This document shows, piece by piece, positions 34,491 to 44,835 of a DNA stretch of 64,000 nucleotides. How positions within the stretch are numbered: the first letter of the stretch is position 1; every line of letters starts with the position of its first letter. This DNA is from Sphingomonas kyeonggiensis (lineage in GTDB: Bacteria; Pseudomonadota; Alphaproteobacteria; Sphingomonadales; Sphingomonadaceae). The notes beneath the pieces were generated by a model. The model did not search any database. It was not told the origin of the DNA and saw only the letters and a list, made by a program, of their open reading frames with translations. The translations under genes and the position numbers were made by a program. The stretch is from positions 806,001 to 870,000 of the forward strand of contig NZ_JACHLN010000001.1 of assembly GCF_014204495.1 (NCBI RefSeq). Reading direction: 5' to 3'.

Positions 34491-35866
34491 CCGCCGCTAG
34501 CCGGAGCGAGATCGGGAAACTGGTGCGCGGTCTTGTCCCAGCGCGGCGGTGCCCCACGCAGCATCCGGACATAGGCGAACAGGGCGCGCCGTGCGGCAAG
34601 CAGCGCAACGGCATTGCTCGTCAGCACCCGCGGCATCGACCACAGCGCCTCGCGCCAGCCATAGGCCCGCCGGACAAACACGGCGCGGATGACCAGCCGC
34701 CAGGCGAGCAGCCCGAGATTGATCCAGAGCAGGGACTGGACCAGCGCGGAAGGCGCCGCGGCGCTGCCTCCCATCAGGAAATGCACGCCAAACGATGCTG
34801 CCCAGGCGAGGATCGAGAGATAGGCGAGCGCGAGCACCGGTATCTCCAGCGTCGCGCGCCGGTCGCGCATCCGCATCCAGTTGTCGCCGACCTGGCGCCA
34901 GCCGCCCCAGCCGGTGCGGTCCCAGCCAGCCAGCGCGATCCCGATCATCCAGCGCGACTTCTGGCGTACGGCCGCATCGAGCGTGGCCGGGAAATAGGCC
35001 CGCACCGCGACCAGCGGGCCGCCCGGCGCCTCGGCGATCCGGAGCAGATGCGCCGGCGCACCCATCGCCGCGAGCGTGAGGCCGAGCTCATAATCCTCGA
35101 CCAGGCTCTCGGCATCGAACGGCCCGCCGCCGCGCAGATCCGCCAGCCGCGCCAGCACGTCGCGCCGAATCGCGCAGCCCACTCCGGCAAAGGGCAGGCC
35201 CGCACCCACGGTCTGCCGCACGACCAGCGCCCGGCCATGGGCTTCCGCGAATTCGTCCAGGTAATGCCCGGCGAAGAAGCGCGAATGGGCGTGCGCCAGC
35301 GGCAACACGGGCAGCTGCACGGCGGCATGCGCGATCAGCCCGTGCGCATAGGCGCGCAGCTCGAGCGGATGGACGACATCCTCGGCGTCGTGAAGCACCA
35401 CCGCGCTGGCGGTAAAGCCTTCCGCTTCCTCATCCCGCAAAAGCGCCCGCCACAGGGTGTCGAGGCAATCCGCCTTGGTCGTCCCGCCCGGCCGCGGGCC
35501 GATCACCAGCCGGATGCGGGCATCCTCGAGCGCGACTTCGGCGACCGCCGCGATCGTCGCCGGATCATTGGGATAGGCGCCGACATAGATCCGGTAGTCG
35601 GGATGATCGAAGCGCGTGAGCGACGCCCGCAGCATCGCCCCGATCACCGCCGCTTCATCCCAGGCCGGCACGAACACCACGATCCGCCCCGGTGGCACCG
35701 GTCCGTCCAGTGCGGGAAGCCTCGCCGGCCGCCCCCGCAGGCGCTGCGCGAGATAGATCAGGTCGACGAGCAGATCATCGAGGCCACCCACCACGAACCA
35801 TAGCGCGGCGAACAATGTCGTCTCACGCGCGACCGCATCGATCGCAATGAGCAGCCCCTCCCCCAC
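34487..35866 (-). CDS. NfrB-like membrane glycosyltransferase (family 2)
   Basis: About 459 residues: an N-terminal membrane segment (LFAALWFVVGGLDDLLVDLIYL), a GT-A domain with VFVPAWDEAAVIGAML, HDAEDVVHP (DxD-like), ESLVEDYELGLTL and the QKSRWMIGIALAGWDR (Q-x-x-R-W) motif, then several C-terminal membrane helices. This order matches NfrB, which lacks no catalytic element here, but the C-terminal c-di-GMP-binding domain of E. coli NfrB is absent. The start is uncertain: GTG 35866 is used; the frame stays open much farther upstream, and an ATT near 35851 behind GGGGGAGG is also possible. Confidence 0.78.
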   Translation of the reverse strand: MGEGLLIAIDAVARETTLFAALWFVVGGLDDLLVDLIYLAQRLRGRPARLPALDGPVPPGRIVVFVPAWDEAAVIGAMLRASLTRFDHPDYRIYVGAYPNDPATIAAVAEVALEDARIRLVIGPRPGGTTKADCLDTLWRALLRDEEAEGFTASAVVLHDAEDVVHPLELRAYAHGLIAHAAVQLPVLPLAHAHSRFFAGHYLDEFAEAHGRALVVRQTVGAGLPFAGVGCAIRRDVLARLADLRGGGPFDAESLVEDYELGLTLAAMGAPAHLLRIAEAPGGPLVAVRAYFPATLDAAVRQKSRWMIGIALAGWDRTGWGGWRQVGDNWMRMRDRRATLEIPVLALAYLSILAWAASFGVHFLMGGSAAAPSALVQSLLWINLGLLAWRLVIRAVFVRRAYGWREALWSMPRVLTSNAVALLAARRALFAYVRMLRGAPPRWDKTAHQFPDLAPASGG

Positions 35867-36032
35867 CGGCGCAGTATCCCCCTCCGATTCGGACGGGGAA
35901 TTTAGCCGTGCCGCCCTCGGAACGATCAAGGGCAATGGTGCATTTCCCTCCGAAACGGAGGCGGTTAATTCGTCGCTGGACTTGGCAAGGGTCACGGCTA
36001 TCGTGCGCCCGCTGCCTGAGGGGGAAGTCATC

Positions 36033-39000
36033 ATGAAGCTTGTTGCCCGGCTTGGCGTATTGGCTCTGGTGCTGGCACCGATCGGCGCGGTCACCGCGTT
36101 CGGCGACAATGGGCCCCAGGTGGAAATGGCGACGCCCGGCGTCGGCGACGGCGCGATCGAGCGCTTCACCACCCGCTTCAACGTCCCCATGGTGCCGCTG
36201 GGCGACCCCCGCGCCGAATCCCCCTTCAAGGTCGAATGCCCGGTCGGCGGCCAGGGCCGCTGGGTCGACCAGCAGACCTTCGTGCATGAATTCGCTTCGC
36301 CGCTCCCCGGCGGCGTCACCTGCAAGTTCGTGCTGCGCGACGGGATCAAGAGCCTGTCGGGCTATGACCTGCAGGGCCAGAAGGAATTCACCGTGGATTC
36401 GGGTGGCCCGATCGCCCGCGCGGTGCTGCCCAACCGCTATGGCAGCGAGATCGAGGAGGACCAGGTGTTCGTCGTCGCGGCGAACCTCGCGCCCGATCGC
36501 GCCTCGGTCGGCGCCAACGCCTATTGCGCCGTCGATGGCCTGGGCGAGAAGATCCCGGTCGACGTCCTCCCCGCCGATGTCGCGCCCAAGCTGCTCGCCG
36601 ATCTCGGCACCGATCGCTGGGAAGTGCAGAGCTTCCTGAGCGAGGCCGGCCTGCCCCAGTCGCTCCCCGCCAAGGCCGAGGATCGTGCCAAGTCGCTCGC
36701 CAGCGTCGTCGCGGTGAAGTGCCGCCGCCCGCTGCCCGCCGGGCGCGACATGGCGCTGGTCTGGGGCAAGGACATCAAGAGCGCCTCGGGCCGCACCGCC
36801 GGCACCGACCAGCGCTTCGACTTCTCGGTGCGCAAGGAATTCAGCGCCCGCTTCGAATGCTCGCGCGTCAATCCGCAGGCAGGCTGCAGCCCGGTGCAGG
36901 ACGCCTGGGTACGCTTCTCCGCGCCGATCCCCAAGGCGCAGGCGGAAGCGATCCGCATCAAGACCGCCGACGGCAAGGAACTGGCGCCGATCTTCGGCGA
37001 TGACGACAAGAACAAGGCGGCGGTCGCCGACCTCAAGTTCAAGGCGCCACTGCCGGCCGAGACCACCGCCAAGGTCGTCTTCCCCGCCAACATCACCGAC
37101 GAGAGCGGCCGCAAGCTCGCCAATGCCGAGCGCTTCCCGCTCGACGTGAAGTTCGACGCGCCGCCGCCGCTGGTGAAGTTCGCCGGCAATTTCGGCATCC
37201 TCGAAGCCAGGGAAGGCGGCGTCCTTCCGGTCAGCGTCCGCAATGTCGAGCCCGATCTCCAGGGCAGCCAGATGGCGGTCAACGGCCAGAGCCTGAAAGT
37301 CGAGGGCGGCGACGGCGAGATCGCCAAATGGTTCCGCGCACTCGCCGATGCGGCCGAGGACAAGTCGGACGAGATCAAGCGCGGCGAAGAGACGATCCGG
37401 ATCAACCAGACCGGCGCCAAGCCGCTGCTCACCCCCGCGGTCGGCAAGCCGCTCAAGATCGGGTTGCCGGGGAAGGGGAAGGAATTCGAAGTTGTCGGCA
37501 TCCCGCTCGGCAAACCGGGCTTCTACATCGTCGAACTGGCCAGTCCGCGGCTCGGCGAGGCGCTGCTCGGCCGCAAGGCGCCGCGTTACGTCGCCGCCGG
37601 CGCGCTCGTCACCAACATGAGCGTCCATTTCAAATGGGGCCGCGACCAGTCGCTGGTCTGGGTCACCGCGCTCGACAGCGGCAAGGGCGTCGGCGATGCC
37701 GAGGTGCGCGTCACCGACAGCTGCACCGGCCAGCTGCTCGCCAAGGGCAAGACCGATGCCTCGGGCCGCCTCGGCGTCCCCGCCGGCCTGCCCGAGCCCG
37801 AGACCTATTCGAGCTGCGAGAACGGCAATTCGAGCCCGCTGATGATCTCGGCGCGCAAGGCCGACGACTTCAGCTTCAGCCTCACCCAATGGGGCGACGG
37901 CATCCGCCCGTACGACTTCGACCTCAACTATGGCTGGTCGGCGCCGGAGGAGAAGTTCCACACCGTGTTCGACCGCTCGCTCGTCCGCCAGGGCGAGACG
38001 GTGCACATGAAGCACATCGTGCGCACCCCGGTGGCCGCGGGCTTCACCGCCTCGCCGGCCTTCAGCGGCACGCTGCGCCTCAGCCATCGCGGCTCGGACA
38101 CCCAGTATGACCTGCCGCTCAGCATCGACCAGAACGGTGTCGGCGAGACCGAATGGACTGCGCCCCAGGGCGCCAAGATGGGCGATTACGACCTGACCGT
38201 CCTGACCAAGGACGGCGAGGGCAAGGAAAAGACGATCTGGACCGGCCAGTCGTTCAAGGTCGACGAATACAAGCTGCCGACGATGAAGGCGTCGGTCGCC
38301 GGTCCCAAGGACGCCGCGGTGCGCCCCTCGGCGCTGCCGCTCGACCTGTTCGTCGGCTATCTCTCCGGCGGCGGCGCGGCCAGCCTGCCGGTCGAGACGC
38401 GCATCGGCTATTTCGCCGACTTCAAGACCCCCGACGGCTATGACGGCTACACCTTCGGTGGCCGAGCGATGACCGAGGGCACCAAGCCGATGAACGGCGA
38501 GGGCGAGGACGAGCAGGTCCAGCTGCCGCCGACCCAGACCCTGCCCGCCACGCTCGGCGCCGACGGCACCAGCCGGATCAATGCCGAAGTGCCGCAATCG
38601 CTCGAGCAGAATACGACGATGCTGGTCGAGATGGACTATCAGGACGCCAACGGCCAGGTGCTCACCTCGTCGCGGCGCATCCCGATCTTCACCTCCGCGG
38701 TGCAGCTGGGCGTCAAGAGCGACGGCTGGCTGATGAAGCAGGACGATCTGCGCCTGCGCTTCGTCGCGCTCGACACCGCGGGCAAGCCGCTCGCCAACCA
38801 GGCGATCTCGGTCGAGCTCTACAGCCGCGAGATCCTGACCGCGCGGCGCCGGCTGATCGGCGGCTTCTACGCGTACGACAACCAGATGAAGACGACCAAG
38901 CTGAGCGCCACCTGCTCGGCGACCACCGATGCGCAGGGCCTGGCGAGCTGCCAGCTCGATCCGGGCGTGTCGGGCGAAGTCTATGCGGTTGCCACCACCA

Positions 39001-41795
39001 AGGATGCCAATGGCAATGTCGCCCGCGCGACCAAGTCGGTGTGGCTGGTCGGCGATGACGACTGGTGGTTCGGCGGCGACAATGGCGACCGCATGGACGT
39101 CATCCCCGAACGCCAAGAATACAAGGCCGGCGAGACCGCCAAGTTCCAGGTCCGCATGCCGTTCCGCGACGCGACCGCGCTGGTCACGGTCGAGCGCGAG
39201 GGCGTGCTCTCCAGCTTCGTCGTCGGGCTGACCGGCAAGGATCCGGTGATCGAAGTGCCGATGCCGGGCGATTATGCGCCGGACGTGTTCGTATCGGTGA
39301 TGGCGGTGCGCGGACGCGTGTCCGGCTGGCAGAACTGGCGCTCGAACATGGCGCGCGAATGGGGCGCCCCCTGGTCGAAGGATGGCGGCGAGCCGACCGC
39401 GACGGTCGATCTCGCCAAGCCCGCCTATCGCCTGGGCATCGCCAAGGTGAAGGTCGGCTGGGAAGGCCATAAGCTCGATGTGGCGGTGAAGGCCGACAAG
39501 CCGAGCTACGCCGCGCGTGACGTCGCGCAGGTGGACGTCACGGTGAAGAACCCCGACGGCAAGCCCGCCGCGTCCGCAGACGTCGCCTTCGTCGCGGTGG
39601 ACGAGGCGCTGCTCCAGCTCTCGCCGAACGACAGCTGGGATGTGCTGACGGCGATGATGGGCGACCGCCCGATCTCGGTGCTGACCTCGACCGCGCAGAC
39701 CCAGGTGGTCGGCAAGCGCCACTATGGCAAGAAGGCGGTGGAAGCCGGCGGCGGTGGCGGCGGCGGGGACCTTTCGGGCCTCAACCGCGAGAATTTCCAG
39801 CCCGTCCTCCTCTGGAAGGGCAAGGTCGCGCTCGACGCCAATGGCCATGCCCGGGTGCCGGTGACGCTCAACGACGCGCTGACCTCGTTCAAGCTGGTCG
39901 CGGTCGCCACTTCGGGCCCGCAGCTGTTCGGCACCGGCAGCGCGAGCATCCGCTCGTCGCAGGACCTGACCATCTATGCCGGCGTGCCGCAGCTGGTGCG
40001 CACCGGCGACCAGTTCGGCGCGATGTTCACGCTGCGCAACGGCTCGAGCAAGGCCATGAAGGTGACCGCGACGGTGGCGCTGAGCCCGGCCTATGCGACC
40101 GGCAAGCCGCTGACCGTCGAGATCCCGGCGGGCGGCGCCGCGCCGGTGGTGTGGAACCTCACCGCGCCGCCCAAGGACGGCAAGCTGAGCTGGACGGTCA
40201 CGGCGAAGACCAGTGACGGCAAGTCGAGCGATCGGATCACCGTTGCCCAGCAGGTGGCGCCGGCGGTACCGGTCGAGACCTGGGCGGCGACGCTCGGCCG
40301 GGTCGGCGGCGGCACCCAGTTCACCATCGCCCCGCCGGCGGGCGCGCTGCCCGGCTTCGGCGCGGTCGAAGTGAGCCTGACCGACAGCCTCGCCCCGCCG
40401 CTCTCCGGCGTGCGCGAATATATGTCCGCCTATCCGTATAACTGCCTCGAGCAGCGCACCTCGCGCGCGATCGCGCTGGGCGACACGGGGATGTGGAACC
40501 TGATCGCCAGCGACATGCCGGCCTATCAGGACGGCGACGGGCTGCTGCGCTACTGGCCGGGTGACTGGCCCGGCTCGGAGGCGCTGACCGCCTATATCCT
40601 TTCGGCCAGCGGCGAGGCGGGCCTGCCGCTGCCCGAAGGCCCCAAGGCCAAGATGCTCGAGGCGATGAAGGCCGTGCTCGACGGGCGGCTTCGTCATGAG
40701 GATTATGGCGATGTCCGCCTGCAGCGCGTCGCCGCCTTCACCGCGCTGGCGCGGCAGGGCGCGGCAACCTCGGCGATGCTCGGCCAGATCGGCATGGCCC
40801 CGGCCGAGATGCCGACCGCAACGCTCTCCGACTATGCGATGGCGCTGGGCAAGGTGCAGGGCCTGGCCAATGGCCAGCAGCTCCGCGTCACTGCCGAGCA
40901 GGAACTGCGCAAGCGCCTGGTCTATGAAGGCACCCGCGTCGATATCTCCGACAAGGGCCGCATGGCCTGGTGGCTGATGTCGTCGGACGACGAAGCGGCG
41001 ATCAAGGCGCTGCTCGCCACGCTCGGCCGCCCCGGCTGGGAAAATGACTCGGCCAAGCTGATGGTCGGCATCGCATCGCGCCAGCAGCGCGGGCATTGGG
41101 ACACCACCACCGCCAATGCCTGGGGCACGATCCTGGCGCGGCGCTTCATGGGAATGTACCCGGCCGAGGCGATCGCCGGCGTCACCACGGCGAGCTTCTC
41201 GAGCTTCAGCCCGGTGAGCCTCAGCTGGCCGCTGGCCGAGCCGCAGCGCCAGTTCAGCTTCCCGCTGCCTGCCGCAACCGCACCGCTGGTGATGAACCAG
41301 ACGGGCGGTTCGGGTCCCTGGGCATTCGTCCGGGTGAAGGCCGCCGTGCCGCTCACCCAGCCGCTGATGGCTGGCTACAAGGCGACCAAGAAGGTCGAGG
41401 CGGTCAAGCAGGCGGTGCCCGGCAGCTGGTCGCGCGGCGACGTGGTCAAGGTGACGATCAGCGTCGAGGCTTCGGCCGAGCGCAATTGGGTGGTGGTCAA
41501 CGATCCGATCCCGGCGGGCGCGACGATCGTCGGCAATCTCGGCGGCCAGTCCGAGATGCTCGCCAAGGACGCAGGCACCAGCGAGGGCGTCTCGCCCAGC
41601 TATATCGAGCGCGGCAATGACAGCTGGCGCGCCTTCTATGGCTGGGTGCCGCGCGGCAGCTTCACGATCTCGTACGTGATGCGGCTGGATGCGGCGGGCA
41701 AGTTCAACCTGCCCTCCACGCGGATCGAAGCGATGTACTCGCCCGAGATCCGCGCGCAGCTGCCCAATGCCGTGATGACCGTGGCGCAGCGGTGA
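36033..41795 (+). CDS. Bacterial alpha-2-macroglobulin (YfhM type)
   Basis: A 1920-residue periplasmic protein with signal MKLVARLGVLALVLAPIGA and no lipobox (E. coli YfhM has one). Repeated MG beta domains fill the first 1200 residues, and the thioester motif is YPYNCLEQRTSRA with Cys1471, so the covalent trap is intact. The bait region precedes it near the Gly-rich stretch EAGGGGGGGD (about 1240-1250). These proteins trap foreign proteases and protect the cell wall together with PbpC, whose gene overlaps it by 4 nt. ATG 36033 follows GAGGGGGAAG. Some of the C-terminal domain order is inferred from length. Confidence 0.93.
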   Translation: MKLVARLGVLALVLAPIGAVTAFGDNGPQVEMATPGVGDGAIERFTTRFNVPMVPLGDPRAESPFKVECPVGGQGRWVDQQTFVHEFASPLPGGVTCKFVLRDGIKSLSGYDLQGQKEFTVDSGGPIARAVLPNRYGSEIEEDQVFVVAANLAPDRASVGANAYCAVDGLGEKIPVDVLPADVAPKLLADLGTDRWEVQSFLSEAGLPQSLPAKAEDRAKSLASVVAVKCRRPLPAGRDMALVWGKDIKSASGRTAGTDQRFDFSVRKEFSARFECSRVNPQAGCSPVQDAWVRFSAPIPKAQAEAIRIKTADGKELAPIFGDDDKNKAAVADLKFKAPLPAETTAKVVFPANITDESGRKLANAERFPLDVKFDAPPPLVKFAGNFGILEAREGGVLPVSVRNVEPDLQGSQMAVNGQSLKVEGGDGEIAKWFRALADAAEDKSDEIKRGEETIRINQTGAKPLLTPAVGKPLKIGLPGKGKEFEVVGIPLGKPGFYIVELASPRLGEALLGRKAPRYVAAGALVTNMSVHFKWGRDQSLVWVTALDSGKGVGDAEVRVTDSCTGQLLAKGKTDASGRLGVPAGLPEPETYSSCENGNSSPLMISARKADDFSFSLTQWGDGIRPYDFDLNYGWSAPEEKFHTVFDRSLVRQGETVHMKHIVRTPVAAGFTASPAFSGTLRLSHRGSDTQYDLPLSIDQNGVGETEWTAPQGAKMGDYDLTVLTKDGEGKEKTIWTGQSFKVDEYKLPTMKASVAGPKDAAVRPSALPLDLFVGYLSGGGAASLPVETRIGYFADFKTPDGYDGYTFGGRAMTEGTKPMNGEGEDEQVQLPPTQTLPATLGADGTSRINAEVPQSLEQNTTMLVEMDYQDANGQVLTSSRRIPIFTSAVQLGVKSDGWLMKQDDLRLRFVALDTAGKPLANQAISVELYSREILTARRRLIGGFYAYDNQMKTTKLSATCSATTDAQGLASCQLDPGVSGEVYAVATTKDANGNVARATKSVWLVGDDDWWFGGDNGDRMDVIPERQEYKAGETAKFQVRMPFRDATALVTVEREGVLSSFVVGLTGKDPVIEVPMPGDYAPDVFVSVMAVRGRVSGWQNWRSNMAREWGAPWSKDGGEPTATVDLAKPAYRLGIAKVKVGWEGHKLDVAVKADKPSYAARDVAQVDVTVKNPDGKPAASADVAFVAVDEALLQLSPNDSWDVLTAMMGDRPISVLTSTAQTQVVGKRHYGKKAVEAGGGGGGGDLSGLNRENFQPVLLWKGKVALDANGHARVPVTLNDALTSFKLVAVATSGPQLFGTGSASIRSSQDLTIYAGVPQLVRTGDQFGAMFTLRNGSSKAMKVTATVALSPAYATGKPLTVEIPAGGAAPVVWNLTAPPKDGKLSWTVTAKTSDGKSSDRITVAQQVAPAVPVETWAATLGRVGGGTQFTIAPPAGALPGFGAVEVSLTDSLAPPLSGVREYMSAYPYNCLEQRTSRAIALGDTGMWNLIASDMPAYQDGDGLLRYWPGDWPGSEALTAYILSASGEAGLPLPEGPKAKMLEAMKAVLDGRLRHEDYGDVRLQRVAAFTALARQGAATSAMLGQIGMAPAEMPTATLSDYAMALGKVQGLANGQQLRVTAEQELRKRLVYEGTRVDISDKGRMAWWLMSSDDEAAIKALLATLGRPGWENDSAKLMVGIASRQQRGHWDTTTANAWGTILARRFMGMYPAEAIAGVTTASFSSFSPVSLSWPLAEPQRQFSFPLPAATAPLVMNQTGGSGPWAFVRVKAAVPLTQPLMAGYKATKKVEAVKQAVPGSWSRGDVVKVTISVEASAERNWVVVNDPIPAGATIVGNLGGQSEMLAKDAGTSEGVSPSYIERGNDSWRAFYGWVPRGSFTISYVMRLDAAGKFNLPSTRIEAMYSPEIRAQLPNAVMTVAQR

Positions 41796-44044
41796 CGGCG
41801 AAGGAGGCTTTTACCCACCTCCTCGCCTTCGCCCGCCGCTGGACGAAGCGCATCGATGATGCCCCCGAGGCGCTGCACGCATGGGCGGGGCGCGAGCGGG
41901 CGGCATGGAAGGAAAGGGGGTGGCGCGGTGTCGTCACCCCGCCCCGTGTCACCGGCACGATCCTGACGCTGCTGCTGGCCGGCTCGGCCGGCTTCTGGTG
42001 GGTGACGCGCCCGCCGGCGCTGCCCGATTACGGTGCCGTCCGCGCCGGCTGGCATCCGTCCGAGGCCTGGCTCTACGATCGGCACGGCGTGCTGATCGAT
42101 TCGAGCCGCATCGATTTTCAGGCGCGCCGCCTCGCCTGGACCCGGCTCAAGGACATATCGCCGGTGGCGCGCGACATCCTCGTCGCCGCCGAGGACCGGC
42201 GCTTCCGCGAGCATGGCGGCGTCGACTGGATGGCGCTGAGCGGCGCGGCGCGCGACCGGATCGAAGGCAAGCGCGGACGCGGCGCCTCGACCTTGTCGAT
42301 GCAGGTCGCCGCCTATCTCGCGCCGGATCTCGCGGCACCAGGCAGCCGCGGGATGCGCGAGAAATTGCGCCAGATGCGCGCGGCCTGGAGCCTCGAATCG
42401 CGCTGGACCAAGGACCAGATCCTCGAGGCCTATCTCAACCTGGCCGGCTTCCGCGGCGAGGCGCAGGGGATCGGCGCCGCCGCGCTCGGGCTGTTCGGCA
42501 AGACGCCGGCGACGCTGACCCGCGACGACGCGCTGCTGCTCGCCGCCCTGCTGCCCAATCCCCAGGCCAACCCGAGCGAAGTCGCCCGGCGTGCCTGTGC
42601 GCTCAGCCGCGACAAGGATTGCACGCGCTTCGCCGGTGCCGCCGCCTCGATGCTCGGACCGGCGCGCAGCCTTGCGCTCGATCCGGGGCTGGCGCCGCAT
42701 CTCTCGGCCGCCTTGCTGACCAAGCCGGGCGCCAGGATCACCAGCACGCTCGATGCCCGCATCCAGCGCGCCGCGATCACGGCGCTCCGCCGCCAGCTCC
42801 AGGGGCTGGGCGGCTCGCGCGCCCGCGATGGCGCGGTGGTGGTGGTGGATAACGCATCGGGCGACGTACTGGCCTATGTCGGCGGGATCGGCGGCGAGAG
42901 CACCGCGCCCGCGGTGGACGGTGCCTCCTCCTATCGCCAGGCGGGATCGACGCTGAAGCCGTTCCTCTACGCGATGGGCATCGAGAAGGGCTATCTCACC
43001 GCCGCCTCGATCCTCGACGATTCGCCGGTCCAGCTCGACACCGCCTCGGGCCTCTATGTCCCCCAGAACTACGACAAGGCGTTCAAGGGTCCGGTCTCGG
43101 CGCGGATCGCACTGGCCGGATCGCTCAACGTGCCGGCGGTGCGCACGCTGCTGCTCACCGGTGTCGATGCCTTTCGCGACCGGCTGTGGGATACCGGTTA
43201 TCGCGGGCTGGTCGAGGACGGCCAATATTATGGCTATTCGCTGGCGCTCGGCTCGGCCGAAGTGACGCTGATGGAGCAGGTCGCCGCCTATCGCAGCCTC
43301 GCGCTCGAAGGCCGCTGGTCGCCGCTGCGGCTGACACTGGACGCGAAGACCGACGCGCTTCGCCGCACCACCAGCCCCCAGGCCACCTGGATCGTCGCGG
43401 ACATGCTCGCCGACCCCAATGCCCGGGCCGGCACCTTCGGCGTCGATTCGGCGCTGCGCCTGCCCTTCTGGGCGGCGGTGAAGACCGGCACCTCCAAGGC
43501 GATGCGCGACAATTGGTGCGTCGGCTTCACCGATCGCTTCACCGTCGGCGTGTGGGTCGGCAATCTCGAAGGTGATCCGATGCGCGCGGTGTCGGGCACC
43601 AGCGGTGCGGCGCCGGTGTGGCGCGACGTGATGCTCGCGCTCAACGAAGCCGATCCGGGCAAGGCGCCGCCGCGTCCGCAGGGGATCGAGGAGCGCCAGA
43701 TCCGCTTCGCCGCCGGGATGGAGCAGCCGCGCCGCGAATATTTCCTGAAAGGGACGGGCATGGACCGCATCGCCTATGCCCCCGCCGAATCGCGGCGGCC
43801 GCGCATCACCAATCCGGTGGCGGGCAGCGTCTATGCGCTCGATCCCGACATCCCGGTGGACAATCAGCGGCTGGCGATTTCGGTGTCGGGCCAGGCGCTT
43901 GGCCACCGGCTGATCCTCGACAAGCGCGACCTCGGCACCGCCGATTCGAAGCCGCTGATCCTCGCCCCGCCGGGCAAGCATCGCCTCGCGCTGGTCGACC
44001 TCGACGGCAAGGTGATCGACCAGGTGCTGTTCACCATAAGATAG
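41792..44044 (+). CDS. pbpC: Penicillin-binding protein 1C
   Basis: A 750-residue bifunctional peptidoglycan synthase with a GTG start. An N-terminal membrane helix (LTLLLAGSAGFWWV, about 52-66) precedes the glycosyltransferase 51 domain with AAEDRRFREHGGVDW and GASTLSMQVAAYL. The transpeptidase domain has SxxK in AGSTLKPF (Ser386), SLN and KTGTSKAM. The C-terminal BiPBP_C domain reads NPVAGSVYALDPDIP. Pairing with the A2M gene is conserved from E. coli (yfhM-pbpC), and PbpC may repair wall damage at sites marked by A2M. The GTG overlaps the A2M stop. Confidence 0.93.
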   Translation: MTAKEAFTHLLAFARRWTKRIDDAPEALHAWAGRERAAWKERGWRGVVTPPRVTGTILTLLLAGSAGFWWVTRPPALPDYGAVRAGWHPSEAWLYDRHGVLIDSSRIDFQARRLAWTRLKDISPVARDILVAAEDRRFREHGGVDWMALSGAARDRIEGKRGRGASTLSMQVAAYLAPDLAAPGSRGMREKLRQMRAAWSLESRWTKDQILEAYLNLAGFRGEAQGIGAAALGLFGKTPATLTRDDALLLAALLPNPQANPSEVARRACALSRDKDCTRFAGAAASMLGPARSLALDPGLAPHLSAALLTKPGARITSTLDARIQRAAITALRRQLQGLGGSRARDGAVVVVDNASGDVLAYVGGIGGESTAPAVDGASSYRQAGSTLKPFLYAMGIEKGYLTAASILDDSPVQLDTASGLYVPQNYDKAFKGPVSARIALAGSLNVPAVRTLLLTGVDAFRDRLWDTGYRGLVEDGQYYGYSLALGSAEVTLMEQVAAYRSLALEGRWSPLRLTLDAKTDALRRTTSPQATWIVADMLADPNARAGTFGVDSALRLPFWAAVKTGTSKAMRDNWCVGFTDRFTVGVWVGNLEGDPMRAVSGTSGAAPVWRDVMLALNEADPGKAPPRPQGIEERQIRFAAGMEQPRREYFLKGTGMDRIAYAPAESRRPRITNPVAGSVYALDPDIPVDNQRLAISVSGQALGHRLILDKRDLGTADSKPLILAPPGKHRLALVDLDGKVIDQVLFTIR

Positions 44045-44072
44045 CGCGGAAACGGGTGAACGGTTCGGGAGC

Positions 44073-44094
44073 GAAACGCTTGCTTGTGCGTTTC
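44073..44094. terminator. Hairpin behind pbpC
   Basis: Stem GAAACGC/GCGTTTC with an 8-nt loop between the convergent pbpC and rcnB-like genes. No T tract is seen, so the role is uncertain. Confidence 0.35.
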
Positions 44095-44189
44095 ACCCGG
44101 CGGTCCCAACCCCTTTCGGGGCCGTGTCTACGGGCACCGGCCGCGCGGCCTGAAAGGGCAGCGCGGCCGAAGCCTTTGATCTGGCGCGA

Positions 44190-44711
44190 TTACCAGTAGA
44201 AGCTGGGGATCGTGCGGATCACCACGCCGCGGCGGGTGTCGATCAGCAGCACGTCGTTATAGTGGCGTACCCAGCTCTGGTAGCGGCCGGCGCGGGGCAG
44301 GTGGTAGCGCCACGGATCGGCGATCACATAGCGCGGGCCGTAATAGCTCGGCCCGATCCGGCCGCCGACGCGGAACGAAGTGTAGCGGAACGGCGCGTTC
44401 CAGCTGCCGCGGCCATAGAGCGCGCGGTTGCGGTCGCGGTTGAAGCGCCAGTCGTCGCGGCCCCAGGCACGGTCACGGTCGCGCAGGTCCTCGCGATATT
44501 CGCGGTGCGCATCGCGCACGTCGCGTCGCTCGTCCCGGATGTCGCGGCGATCGCCGCGGCGCTGGGCGTCACGCAGCTCGCGCTCCTCGTGGCGGATGTC
44601 CTGGCGGTCGCGGCGCAGCTCCTGGCGCGACTGGGCGCTGGCCGCGCTCGGGATCGCCACTGCGGGCAGCGCAACGGCGGCGAGCAGCAGGGCGGTTGTG
44701 AACTTCTTCAT
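44190..44711 (-). CDS. RcnB-family periplasmic protein
   Basis: A 173-residue protein with a Sec signal (cleavage near ASAQ, residue 28). A long Arg/Asp/Glu-rich helix (about 30-90) full of RRD-type repeats leads into the RcnB domain near the C-terminus (ADPWRYHLPRAGRYQSWVRH, DVLLIDTRRGVVI, PSFYW). E. coli RcnB affects nickel/cobalt homeostasis; in sphingomonads this family is common and its role is unclear. ATG 44711 is used over 44723 since it gives a typical start MKKFTTALL. Confidence 0.9.
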   Translation of the reverse strand: MKKFTTALLLAAVALPAVAIPSAASAQSRQELRRDRQDIRHEERELRDAQRRGDRRDIRDERRDVRDAHREYREDLRDRDRAWGRDDWRFNRDRNRALYGRGSWNAPFRYTSFRVGGRIGPSYYGPRYVIADPWRYHLPRAGRYQSWVRHYNDVLLIDTRRGVVIRTIPSFYW

Positions 44712-44812
44712 GTCTTCCTCCAAACCACTGTCCGGACTTGTTTTCCGGTAGAGCGCCTGTTTGGAGCAGCCACGCTGAACGGCCCGGGAACGGAGCCGTC
44801 AGCGAAATGAAA

Positions 44813-44829
44813 GGCTGGGAAGCCCAGCC
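44813..44829 (-). terminator. Hairpin terminator of bamE
   Basis: On the minus strand GGCTGGG-CTT-CCCAGCC is followed by TTTCATTTC, 7 nt after the bamE stop. Confidence 0.65.
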
Positions 44830-44835
44830 CGGAGA

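Noticed and set aside
35823..41096. A 1757-codon open frame on the minus strand opposite the alpha-2-macroglobulin gene
   Set aside because: It is the complement of a GC-rich coding gene, low in complexity (Arg/Ala/Gly/His-rich), with no family-like motif; the plus-strand gene has clear domains and a coupled partner.
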